NCBI RefSeq assembly: GCF_003002825.1
Contig: NZ_PVTE01000006.1
Location: forward strand, 248,001-312,000
Origin: Spirosoma oryzae
Lineage (GTDB): Bacteria; Bacteroidota; Bacteroidia; Cytophagales; Spirosomataceae
Direction of reading: 5' to 3'
DNA length: 64,000 nucleotides
Shown here piece after piece: positions 12,046 through 20,033 of the stretch (positions within the stretch are counted from its first letter, which is position 1; the number at the start of each line of letters is the position of its first letter). The translations under genes and the position numbers were made by a program. A model generated the notes under the pieces. It ran no database searches and was not told the origin of the DNA. It worked only from the letters and a program-made list of their open reading frames with translations.

Positions 12046-14424
12046 CTCCGAACGTAGTGACTTAACCGGATTGACTGTTGCCGCCCGGATGCTCTGAAAG
12101 CTGACCGTCAGTAAGGCAATGACCGTAGTGAGCAGACCGGCCAGGGCGAACAGCCACCAGCTCAGTTCGATCGTATAGGCGAAATTCTGGAGCCACTGCT
12201 GCATGGCGTACCAGGCAAGGGGCGACGCGATCACAATGGCGATGAGTATCAGCTTGAGGAAGTCACGAGACAGCAGGGCGACAATACTGGCGACGGATGC
12301 GCCGAGTACTTTCCGAACGCCGATTTCTTTGGTCCGCTGTTCGGCTGCGAACGCAACCAGCCCGAACAAGCCCAGACAGGCAATGAAGATAGCCAATATG
12401 GTAAACGTCAGCAGCACGTCGCCCTGCTTCTGTTCGGCCTGGTACTGCTTCGAGAAATTTTCGTCCAGAAAGTGAAAATCAGGCGTAGCCGTGGGCGAGA
12501 ACGTCCGGTAAACAGTCTGGATATAGGCCAGCGCTGCCGGTACGTTGCCCGCACGAACCCGAACGTACAGATTGTCTTTATCCGGTGCCGTCGGCATCTG
12601 TAGCACCAGCGGCTCGACTTTGTGTTGAAGCGAATAGGTGTGGAAATCCTTGACAACGCCGACGATGCGGGCTTCGGCCGTGTGGTTGGCCTGATCGATA
12701 AAATAACGGACCCGCTTGCCAACCGGCTGCGGACCAAGCTGCCGCGCCAGGGTCTGATTGATCAGTACGGCGTTCGACGCGTCGCTTTTAAAGGACGGGG
12801 AAAAATTGCGGCCGCTTTCCAGCTCGATCTCCAGCGTAGGCAGGTAGTCCGGGTCGACGAGGAATCGTTGAACCAGCTGTGGATTGGGACCGAACGCACC
12901 CTGTTGCTCGAAAAACATACTCGTGCCGCCGATGTTGTTGTTGCCAATCGGATTGCTGGCGGCAGCCGCCCCTTCGATCAGCGGGTTGCGGACCAGAGCT
13001 TCCTTCAACGCGTCGACACGCTGCCGGACGGCTTCGTCGTCGATGTGAAAAGTGAGCACCTGTTCTTTGTTGAACCCTAAATCTGCCTGGCTGACAAACT
13101 GCATCTGCCGGTACACAACGACTGAGCAGGCGATCAGCGCGACGGTGGCAACGAACTGAAAGACAACCAGCGCCTGCCGGAGCCTGACCGGGTTTTGCGG
13201 GCTGCTCTGTTGGCCACGCAGGGCTGAAACCGGTCGGAAACCCGACATCCGCAGGGCGGGGTATAAGCCGCTCAGCGTACCGATCAGTACCGAAAACAGC
13301 GCGACCGTCAACAACGTACTGGACCAACTGCCCAGCGACAAGGCTTTGTCGGCAAGCTGATTGAAATAAGGCAATGCCATCTCGACCAGCCCGGTACTGA
13401 CCAGTCCCGCCAGTAGTGTCATCAGCAGCGACTCAGTCAAAAACTGCCCGATCAGTTGCTGGCGGTAGGAGCCGATTGCTTTCCGAACCCCGACTTCGCG
13501 TGTGCGTTTGAGGGCGCGAACTGTGTTCAGGTTTACGTAGTTGATACCGGCAATCAGTAAAATCAGCGCGGCTACGGCGGCAAAGATAGAGACTGTGCGC
13601 GCGTTGCCATTCGGACCGATTTCGTAGTCCAGATGCGAGTGCAGGTGAATCGATGTCAGGGGCTGTAGTTCCAGGCGATACGTCACGTTGCCCAGTTCCT
13701 TCTTCAGGTATTTCGGAAAGAAATCGGTCAGCTTTGCCGACAGCGTTTCGGGGGCGCTACCCTTTGCCAGCAACAGATACGTGTACAGTTCCGACTGCTG
13801 CCACCCACTTGTATAGTTATCGGGAAGGGACCGTAGGGCGCTGAATTGCAGGTGCGAGTTCGTTGGTACATCCTCGATAACGCCCGTCACCGTATTCGGA
13901 AAATGATTGCTGAACTCGATGACCTTGCCCACCGCGTTACCGGCAGTACCAAACAGCGCTTCGGCGGTGCGCTTCGTCAGCACGATGCTCTGCGGATTAC
14001 GGAGCGCCGTCCGTGGATCGCCGTACAGAAAGGGAAACGTAAACACGTCGAACACCGTCGAATCGGCGAAGAAGATGGCGGGGACGTCTACTTTTTTGTC
14101 GCCGTACGTAATCAGTCCACCGCCTTCCGCGTTGAATCGGACCGTCTTTTCTACGTCCGGATAATCACGTTGCAGGGCTTCCGCAAAGGGGGCCGACGTT
14201 GCTGCCATGTGCAGGTCTCCGCCCGGCCACTGCATGTGCTGAACAACCCGGACAATCCGATCGGCATTGGCGTGGAAGCGATCATAACTGCGTTCCTCGA
14301 CCACGTACAGGACCATGAGCCAGACGGCCGCCATGCCAACGCCCAGCCCGACTATGTTGAGACCGCTGAACAGCTTGTTTTTCCAGAAGGTCCGAAGTGC
14401 GATTTTGATGTGGTTACGCAGCAT
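12043..14424 (-). CDS. Duplicated FtsX/MacB-type ABC permease P4
   Basis: 793 residues and first gene of the four-permease block. N terminus MLRNHIKIALRTFWKNKLFS; coupling motifs RTREVGVRKAIGSYRQQL and RTKEIGVRKVLGAS. The last ~110 residues are nearly interchangeable with those of P5 and P6 although the periplasmic domains differ strongly. The gene is preceded by a sigma-54-like promoter (14471-14486) and tandem operators (14540-14574), which lie past the stop codon of the LytTR regulator gene. The block is therefore probably under its own control and not simply read through from the two-component genes. Confidence 0.95.
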   Translation of the reverse strand: MLRNHIKIALRTFWKNKLFSGLNIVGLGVGMAAVWLMVLYVVEERSYDRFHANADRIVRVVQHMQWPGGDLHMAATSAPFAEALQRDYPDVEKTVRFNAEGGGLITYGDKKVDVPAIFFADSTVFDVFTFPFLYGDPRTALRNPQSIVLTKRTAEALFGTAGNAVGKVIEFSNHFPNTVTGVIEDVPTNSHLQFSALRSLPDNYTSGWQQSELYTYLLLAKGSAPETLSAKLTDFFPKYLKKELGNVTYRLELQPLTSIHLHSHLDYEIGPNGNARTVSIFAAVAALILLIAGINYVNLNTVRALKRTREVGVRKAIGSYRQQLIGQFLTESLLMTLLAGLVSTGLVEMALPYFNQLADKALSLGSWSSTLLTVALFSVLIGTLSGLYPALRMSGFRPVSALRGQQSSPQNPVRLRQALVVFQFVATVALIACSVVVYRQMQFVSQADLGFNKEQVLTFHIDDEAVRQRVDALKEALVRNPLIEGAAAASNPIGNNNIGGTSMFFEQQGAFGPNPQLVQRFLVDPDYLPTLEIELESGRNFSPSFKSDASNAVLINQTLARQLGPQPVGKRVRYFIDQANHTAEARIVGVVKDFHTYSLQHKVEPLVLQMPTAPDKDNLYVRVRAGNVPAALAYIQTVYRTFSPTATPDFHFLDENFSKQYQAEQKQGDVLLTFTILAIFIACLGLFGLVAFAAEQRTKEIGVRKVLGASVASIVALLSRDFLKLILIAIVIASPLAWYAMQQWLQNFAYTIELSWWLFALAGLLTTVIALLTVSFQSIRAATVNPVKSLRSE

Positions 14425-14470
14425 GATCGGTCAGGTTAGTGGGCGCAACAGAGCGACCTGTAGTGTACTG

Positions 14471-14486
14471 GTCCAAAGTCGTACCA
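14471..14486 (-). promoter_or_regulatory. Sigma-54-like promoter of the P4-P1 block
   Basis: The minus strand reads TGGTACGACTTTGGAC, a GG-N10-GA element matching six of the first seven consensus positions. The -24 GG is 61 bases before the P4 start codon and 55 bp from the operator. Confidence 0.62.
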
Positions 14487-14539
14487 ACTAATTAACTGAC
14501 TGATCGATAGTGATTTACTTACGTGAAAATGACGTCTTT

Positions 14540-14574
14540 GTCCGTAAACGGACGAGTTGCGTTCACTTGTGGAC
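14540..14574 (-). promoter_or_regulatory. Tandem operator, copy b
   Basis: 14540-14553 is a perfect inverted repeat, GTCCG-TAAA-CGGAC. 14561-14574 reads GTTCA-CTTG-TGGAC, whose complement GTCCA-CAAG-TGAAC has the same arms as the distal site of copy c. The start-to-start distance is exactly 21 bp. Confidence 0.75.
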
Positions 14575-14625
14575 AGGGTTTATGGATCGAAAAAGACAGA
14601 CTGGCCGGTCGGGTGTTTTGCCGGG

Positions 14626-15318
14626 TCAGCGCAGGTTGAGCGCGGTGCGGATGTCGGTCAGCGTGTGTTCATACGACGCACCGATGGGAATCGTATGGTC
14701 AGCGATACGAATCTCCTGCCGCGCGATCCGGTCGATTTTTCGAACGGCAATGGCGTATGACCGATGCACCCGTACGAACAGACCGGGCGGGAGTAGCTGT
14801 AACGCATCGGTTATCGTTTGTCGACTGAGCAGCCGCCGGGCCGGCAATACAAACGACAGGTAGTTGCCGTCGGCTTCGAGGTACAGAATATCATCGACCC
14901 GGACCTTCTCTTCTTCGTAACCCGTCTTGACGAAAATAAACGGCTCTTCGTCGGCACGCGCTGACTGACTATCGAGTGCCTTCGTGCAGGCTTTGAGAAA
15001 GCGTGCCAGTGAAAACGGCTTCAGCAGGTAGTCGATCGCATCGAGTTCGAACCCCTGTACGGCATAGTCGGAATAAGCCGTCGTGAAAATGACCATCGGC
15101 TTTCGGGGTAGGCACTTCACCACGTCGACCCCCGAAATGTCGGGCATCTTGATGTCCAGAAATACCAGGTCGACCCGGTGCGTTTGCAGGTACGCAATGG
15201 CCTCGAAGGCATCGGTGAACGTAGCATCCAGTTGCAGGAACGAGACCTTGGCTGCGTGTAGCCGGATTACGTCCAGTGCCTGTGGTTCGTCGTCGATAGC
15301 AATTGCAGTCAGGGCCAT
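14626..15318 (-). CDS. LytTR-family response regulator
   Basis: 230 residues. The receiver domain (about 1-120) has acidic residues DDE at 9-11, phospho-acceptor Asp55 in LVFLDIKMP, and Lys in LLKPF near 103. The C-terminal LytTR DNA-binding domain (about 130-228) contains EADGNYLSF and VRVHRSYAI. It is the output partner of the histidine kinase at 15858, in the same direction, with a small membrane-anchored protein gene between them. Such LytS/LytTR pairs in Bacteroidota often sit next to permease genes. Here the pair lies between two permease blocks, but no LytTR binding site could be identified. Confidence 0.95.
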   Translation of the reverse strand: MALTAIAIDDEPQALDVIRLHAAKVSFLQLDATFTDAFEAIAYLQTHRVDLVFLDIKMPDISGVDVVKCLPRKPMVIFTTAYSDYAVQGFELDAIDYLLKPFSLARFLKACTKALDSQSARADEEPFIFVKTGYEEEKVRVDDILYLEADGNYLSFVLPARRLLSRQTITDALQLLPPGLFVRVHRSYAIAVRKIDRIARQEIRIADHTIPIGASYEHTLTDIRTALNLR

Positions 15319-15330
15319 GCGCAGTTCAGA

Positions 15331-15555
15331 TTACTTCGTCCAGCGATCTTCTCCCAACGTCAACAGACCGGAAACGGTGCCGTCGGCGGCAACCTCAACG
15401 GTACAGGATGCGTCATTCGCCTGTAGTAAAAAACGCAACTGTGGCTGCGCATTACCGGTCGAAGCTGGACTGGCTGATACGAAGCCAATCAGCAGTTGAG
15501 CGATCACAACCGGAATCAGCCAGAGTAATAGCAGGGGAAGATAAACGCGTTTCAT
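15331..15555 (-). CDS. Small protein with N-terminal membrane or signal segment
   Basis: 74 residues from ATG 15555 (a TTG two codons upstream is also possible). It starts MKRVYLPLLLLWLIPVVIAQ, a hydrophobic stretch that is either a signal peptide or an anchor. A short polar tail follows with one Cys and the phrase TVEVAADGTVSGLLTLGEDRW. It ends 12 bases before the LytTR regulator gene and lies downstream of the kinase, so it is probably co-transcribed with both. I do not recognise a family. It could be an envelope sensor accessory or a spurious call. Confidence 0.55.
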   Translation of the reverse strand: MKRVYLPLLLLWLIPVVIAQLLIGFVSASPASTGNAQPQLRFLLQANDASCTVEVAADGTVSGLLTLGEDRWTK

Positions 15556-15561
15556 GAGCAA

Positions 15562-15857
15562 GATAAGTTAAGTTGACTTTATGAATGAATTGCTGGACAA
15601 TGATCGGATTGGGCTCTGGCAGTTTCGGGCTGGTGGTGACGCTGATTATGTTGAGACATACTGTGCGATGCCCAAACTACGGAGCATACTGCGCCGTGTC
15701 GCGTTGGCCGCAAACCCCGTTCTGATCATTCAGCCGACGGCGCAGAGCCGAATCAAAAACCTCGTGGCTGTGGTTGATGCCTTGCAGTTGAACGGGTGGA
15801 TTACGTACATGTTGGTGTTTTAACGATTCGAGCGATGCGGCTTGTTGAGCCACCTTG
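15562..15857. other. Intergenic stretch between kinase and small protein
   Basis: 296 bases. An 80-codon plus-strand frame (15581-15823) and a minus-strand frame open for about 60 codons are both present. Neither resembles a known protein, and the plus frame would face against all its neighbours. I see no hairpin or clear promoter. It could be a decayed gene. Confidence 0.4.
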
Positions 15858-17411
15858 TCAGCAGACCAGCGTCAGCGAGACGAAATAATCCTGTTCCGAC
15901 TGCTGAATGTCGAGTGTGTGTCGACCCGGATAGATCAGTTGCAGGCGTTTCCGAACGTTGTCCAGCCCGACGCCAGAGCGTGTGCGTTCGGGATCGGTCG
16001 ACTCGGCCGGGCGTGGGTGGCGCGAATTATGCACTTTGAAGTACAGTGTCGTTGCGTCCAGGGTGAGCGTAATGAAAATCCAGGACGGACTCCGCAAACT
16101 GATACCGTGTTTGAACGCGTTTTCCACGAAGGGCGTCAGCAGCATAGGGGCGATGTAGATCTCGCGGTTGGGTTGCTGAATCGTCACCCGAATATCGATG
16201 GGATGTGTTTCATCGACCCGCAATCGCTGGATGTCGATGTAGTTGTGCAGGTATTCGATCTCCTTGTCGAGCGGGATGCGGTCGTGGTTATTTTCCTGCA
16301 ACATAAACCGCATCATGTCGCCCAGCTTCTGAATGCCGTCGGCGGTCTTTTCACTGTTTTCCTTGAGTGCCGTCGCGTACAGACTGTTCAGCGCATTGAA
16401 CAGAAAGTGCGGGTTGATCTGCGCCCGCAGGCTGGACAGTTCCGCCGACTTGGCCGACACCTGCGTTTGAAGCACTGTTTTCTCGCGATTCAGCACCCGG
16501 CGTCCGTACGCAATCGCTACCGAGCCGATCACGACGATGGCACTGTACGTAATAATCGGATCGAGGGAGCGGTAGTAAAACTGAGTGCTTGCCTGCCAGA
16601 TAACGGTCGTTACGACAAGAACGGCCAATATAAAGATGCCGACTGTGAAGGGTGAAATCGCATTCAGATTGACTGACCTGCTGAGCAGGTGTCTGTAAAT
16701 GATCGCCTGGAAAAACAGGATCTGAACGCCCAATCCCAGATACAGTAGAACGTCGCGAAACGACTCCTGCCACAAGGTGGGAGGCAGGTGTAAATCCATG
16801 GCGAAGAATATCAGCAGTACGGTAATACTACTAATCAGCAGATAACCAACGACGCGGAGAACGGGCAGCGACTCCTGCCGGGTGTTGTCGGACAAGTACA
16901 CGTAGTACCCCCGAATAATCTCGTACGTGGCCAGCAGAATCCCCAGCCCAATCGCGTCGGCCAATACGGTTCGTTTGCGATAGAGTGAATAAACCTCGAT
17001 GCCGAAAATATCGCCCGACTCGAAACGCCTGTGGCGAACGTACTGCTTCAGGTAGTGGTAAACGAAAGCACTTGCCAGCAGCAGTATTACCGTCAGGCCG
17101 ACGTACAGCCAACCCGCTCTGCTGGCAGTCTGCGCCGACAGCCGGGGATAAGCGAGGTACCGAAAGATTGCCCAGGCTCCCAGAAACAGGCCGACGCCCG
17201 CAATGAGTGGCACATTGTTGTTCAGAAAATAATCGTAGTTCTCCAGTTCCGGCCAGTATATATTAGCCGGGATACCGTCGCTACTGGCAGAAAGGCCAAC
17301 TATACTATCGAACTCATTAGACTCAGCTATCAGGCGACGGACGACGTACACCGTTGCCAGGCCGATCAGAAATAGCGGTTCTACGTATCGTGTGCGTGAC
17401 TGTTCCCACAT
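15858..17411 (-). CDS. LytS-type sensor histidine kinase
   Basis: 517 residues from ATG 17411. Several hydrophobic helices in residues 1-310 form a membrane sensor region. A short coiled coil (about 315-335) leads into the His_kinase domain with phospho-acceptor His in INPHFLFNALNSL, then the ATPase N-box LTPFVENAFKHG and the G-box SGVGLDNVRKRL. This is the class that pairs with LytTR regulators, here the one at 14626. The upstream TTG at 17435 is an unlikely start, because a TAnnTTTG element lies at 17433-17440 and would put the transcript start after it. The signal is unknown; permease or envelope status is a guess from context. Confidence 0.94.
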   Translation of the reverse strand: MWEQSRTRYVEPLFLIGLATVYVVRRLIAESNEFDSIVGLSASSDGIPANIYWPELENYDYFLNNNVPLIAGVGLFLGAWAIFRYLAYPRLSAQTASRAGWLYVGLTVILLLASAFVYHYLKQYVRHRRFESGDIFGIEVYSLYRKRTVLADAIGLGILLATYEIIRGYYVYLSDNTRQESLPVLRVVGYLLISSITVLLIFFAMDLHLPPTLWQESFRDVLLYLGLGVQILFFQAIIYRHLLSRSVNLNAISPFTVGIFILAVLVVTTVIWQASTQFYYRSLDPIITYSAIVVIGSVAIAYGRRVLNREKTVLQTQVSAKSAELSSLRAQINPHFLFNALNSLYATALKENSEKTADGIQKLGDMMRFMLQENNHDRIPLDKEIEYLHNYIDIQRLRVDETHPIDIRVTIQQPNREIYIAPMLLTPFVENAFKHGISLRSPSWIFITLTLDATTLYFKVHNSRHPRPAESTDPERTRSGVGLDNVRKRLQLIYPGRHTLDIQQSEQDYFVSLTLVC

Positions 17412-17432
17412 AGCTGTTGCTTGATTTTTGAT

Positions 17433-17440
17433 CAAAGCTA
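17433..17440 (-). promoter_or_regulatory. Bacteroidota -7 element of the kinase gene
   Basis: The minus strand reads TAGCTTTG, an exact TAnnTTTG, 21 bases before the kinase ATG. It leaves a leader of about 15 bases. Confidence 0.5.
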
Positions 17441-17570
17441 GGGCGAGCTAAAACGTGTGTGGGGAAAATGGGTTGAACCGGCTGAAAAATGGGATGAATT
17501 TGGTGCTAGGGTGGGTTGCTGAACTGATTATCTGATCTCATTCATCCTGTTGCTGAGCCATCCAGGTGCT

Positions 17571-17592
17571 GAGCCGCAAAGGGTTGCGGCTC
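17571..17592 (-). other. Hairpin at the P5 3' end
   Basis: 9-bp arms GAGCCGCAA/TTGCGGCTC around AGGG, touching the P5 stop codon. It is the same sequence as the hairpin at the P4 3' end. Confidence 0.6.
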
Positions 17593-20021
17593 TACTCCGA
17601 ACGTAATGACTTGACGGGATTGACTAAGGCGGCCCGGATGCTTTGAAAACTGACCGTTAGTAGCGCAATACCAATCGCCAATAGTCCGGCCAGGGCAAAG
17701 ACCCACCATTCAATCGTAATCTTGTAGGCGAAGTCCTGGAGCCACTGCTGCATGGCGTAGTAGGCAATGGGGGAAGCTATTACAATGGCGATGAGGACCA
17801 GCTTGAGGAAGTCGCGGGAAAGCAGGGCAACAATACTGGTGACGGATGCGCCCAACACCTTGCGAACGCCAATCTCTTTGGTCCGCTGCTGCGCGGTAAA
17901 CGTGGCCAGCCCGAACAGACCCAGACAGGCAACGAAGATGGTCAGGCCGGCGAACAAACCCAGGATTTGACCCGTCTTCTGCTCGGCCAGATACGTTTTG
18001 TTGAAGTTCTCGTCCAGGAACGAATAGACAAACGGCTCGTCGGGGAGCAGCGTAGCCCACTGTTGTTTCAGATTCGCCAGCAAACCAGTTACGTCGCCCG
18101 GTTTGGTCTTGACGATAAGATTGCCACCTCCCTGCCCCAGCGTCATCAGCAATGGGGATATCGCTTCATGCAGGGACCGGAAATGGAAATCGCGCACGAT
18201 ACCGATGACCGTATACGTTTTCGCCGTCCCGTCGTTGTCGGGGTGGGTGATCGTATGGCCAATGGCTTTGTCGCCCCAGCCCAGTGCTTTAGCCGCCGTT
18301 TCGTTCAGTACAATGGCCGATGAGTCGGTACCGTACTGGGGTGAGAATGCACGACCAGTTACCAGTTGCATACCCATTGTAGCCAGATAGCGATAATCGA
18401 CAGTATAGCAGAGCGTTTTGGTTAGCTGGGCGTCGTTGTTGTCGGCGTAGACAATGAAGTTGTTCGATTCACTGGGGCCGGCGGGGAGATACGACGAAAG
18501 ACTCGCGTTGACTACCCGCGAGTCGCGCAGAAGCTGGTCGCGCAGAACGGCCTGCTGCGGACCGAGTTGCCAGGCCTGCGGCAGTATCAGTACCTGCTCC
18601 CGGTCATAACCCAGATTTTTATGTTGTATGTAGCTAAGCTGTTGATAGACTACGGTCGTGCCGATAATCAATAGGCTGGACATGAAAAACTGAAACACGA
18701 CCAGACCGCTGCGTAACCCCACACCCGATCGGCCCACCGTTTTTGATACATTCCCGCCTTTCAGCACGGTGATGGGTTTGAACGACGACAGGAAGAAAGC
18801 GGGATAGCTGCCGGCCAGCACGCCGATGAGAAGTCCGAACAGCAACAGACCTGTCACCATGCCGGGTAGTTGCTCGTAGCGTAGCGTCAATGCCTTCCCG
18901 GCCAGTTCGTTGAAAGCGGGTAATACTGTCCAGATCAGCCCAAGGGCCAGTACCATAGCAATCGTCGTCAGCAGAATCGACTCGATCAGAAACTGACTGA
19001 TCAGTGCCTGTTTGAGCGATCCCATGACTTTGCGAATGCCGACTTCGCGGGCTCGTTTGGTCGCGCCCGCCGTCGACAGATTCATGAAGTTGATGCAGGC
19101 GATCAGCAACATGAACAGGGCCGTAGCGCCGAATATGTACACGTACTGGATGTTACCCGCCGGTTCGATCTCGCTGGTCAGACTCGAATGCAGGTGAATG
19201 TCGGTGAGCGGCTGCAGGAACAGGCCGACGCTGTTGCCCTTCTGCCGAAACTGCGCCATGCTCATGCCAAACGCCTGCTGAAGCTGCGGCCCCATGTACG
19301 TACTGACAAGCTGCGGTAACTTCGCTTCCAGTCGCTTGTAATCGTAGCCTTCGGGCAGCACCAGATACGTGTAGAAGTTCGATGCCATCCACGACGTCGA
19401 CGTTGCTTCGGGGCTGTTCGCCATTGAAAGCAGAAAGTCGATGTGGAAATGCGCGTTTGACGGCATCGCGTCGATTAAGCCGGTAACCGTATACGTCGTC
19501 GACTCGCCCTTGATACGCAGTACTTTGCCGATGGGGTCATCAGTGCCGAAATATTTCTGCGCAACGGGCTGCGTGATGACGACGGTGTTTGGGCGGGTCA
19601 GTGCTGTGCGGGGATTCCCGGCGCGGAAGGGTAGCGTGAATACGTCGAAAAACGTAGAGTCGACAAAGGCAACGGCGTCTTCCTTGAACGTTTTGTCCTT
19701 ATAGCTGAACAGCGCCGAGCCACCCCGCCGGAGTCGGGTTACAGCCTGTATTTCCGGGTAGTTGACTTTGAGCGTCTGAGCTGTTGGAGCCATAACCGTC
19801 GCTTCGGCAATCTGCCCACCGTTCATCGTTCCCCGAAAAATAACCCGGACAATGCGGTCGGCTTTTTCGTTGAATCGGTCGTAGCTGAGTTCGTCCAGTA
19901 CAAACAGGCTGATAAGTAGACAGGTGGCCAGCCCAATCGCCAGTCCGACGATGTTGATGGCCGAGAAGGCTTTGTTGCGCAGCAGATTCCGCCAGGCAAT
20001 CTTGAGATAGTTCGTCAGCAT
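17592..20021 (-). CDS. Duplicated FtsX/MacB-type ABC permease P5
   Basis: 809 residues and last gene of the three-permease block P7-P6-P5. Coupling motifs RAREVGIRKVMGSLKQAL and RTKEIGVRKVLGAS. Periplasmic domain 1 includes a longer middle section with FGMSMAQFRQKGNS. The C-terminal ~110 residues closely match P4 and P6. It starts only 12 bases after the P6 stop codon, so its ribosome entry site must overlap the end of P6; translational coupling is likely. It has no own promoter, and expression should depend on the sigma-54-like promoter at 24908. Confidence 0.95.
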   Translation of the reverse strand: MLTNYLKIAWRNLLRNKAFSAINIVGLAIGLATCLLISLFVLDELSYDRFNEKADRIVRVIFRGTMNGGQIAEATVMAPTAQTLKVNYPEIQAVTRLRRGGSALFSYKDKTFKEDAVAFVDSTFFDVFTLPFRAGNPRTALTRPNTVVITQPVAQKYFGTDDPIGKVLRIKGESTTYTVTGLIDAMPSNAHFHIDFLLSMANSPEATSTSWMASNFYTYLVLPEGYDYKRLEAKLPQLVSTYMGPQLQQAFGMSMAQFRQKGNSVGLFLQPLTDIHLHSSLTSEIEPAGNIQYVYIFGATALFMLLIACINFMNLSTAGATKRAREVGIRKVMGSLKQALISQFLIESILLTTIAMVLALGLIWTVLPAFNELAGKALTLRYEQLPGMVTGLLLFGLLIGVLAGSYPAFFLSSFKPITVLKGGNVSKTVGRSGVGLRSGLVVFQFFMSSLLIIGTTVVYQQLSYIQHKNLGYDREQVLILPQAWQLGPQQAVLRDQLLRDSRVVNASLSSYLPAGPSESNNFIVYADNNDAQLTKTLCYTVDYRYLATMGMQLVTGRAFSPQYGTDSSAIVLNETAAKALGWGDKAIGHTITHPDNDGTAKTYTVIGIVRDFHFRSLHEAISPLLMTLGQGGGNLIVKTKPGDVTGLLANLKQQWATLLPDEPFVYSFLDENFNKTYLAEQKTGQILGLFAGLTIFVACLGLFGLATFTAQQRTKEIGVRKVLGASVTSIVALLSRDFLKLVLIAIVIASPIAYYAMQQWLQDFAYKITIEWWVFALAGLLAIGIALLTVSFQSIRAALVNPVKSLRSE

Positions 20022-20033
20022 GGTTGGGATGGT

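Noticed and set aside
15581-15823. 80-codon plus-strand open frame between kinase and small protein
   Set aside because: Faces against all neighbours, has no recognisable domain or promoter, and the minus strand is partly open too. Left as intergenic.
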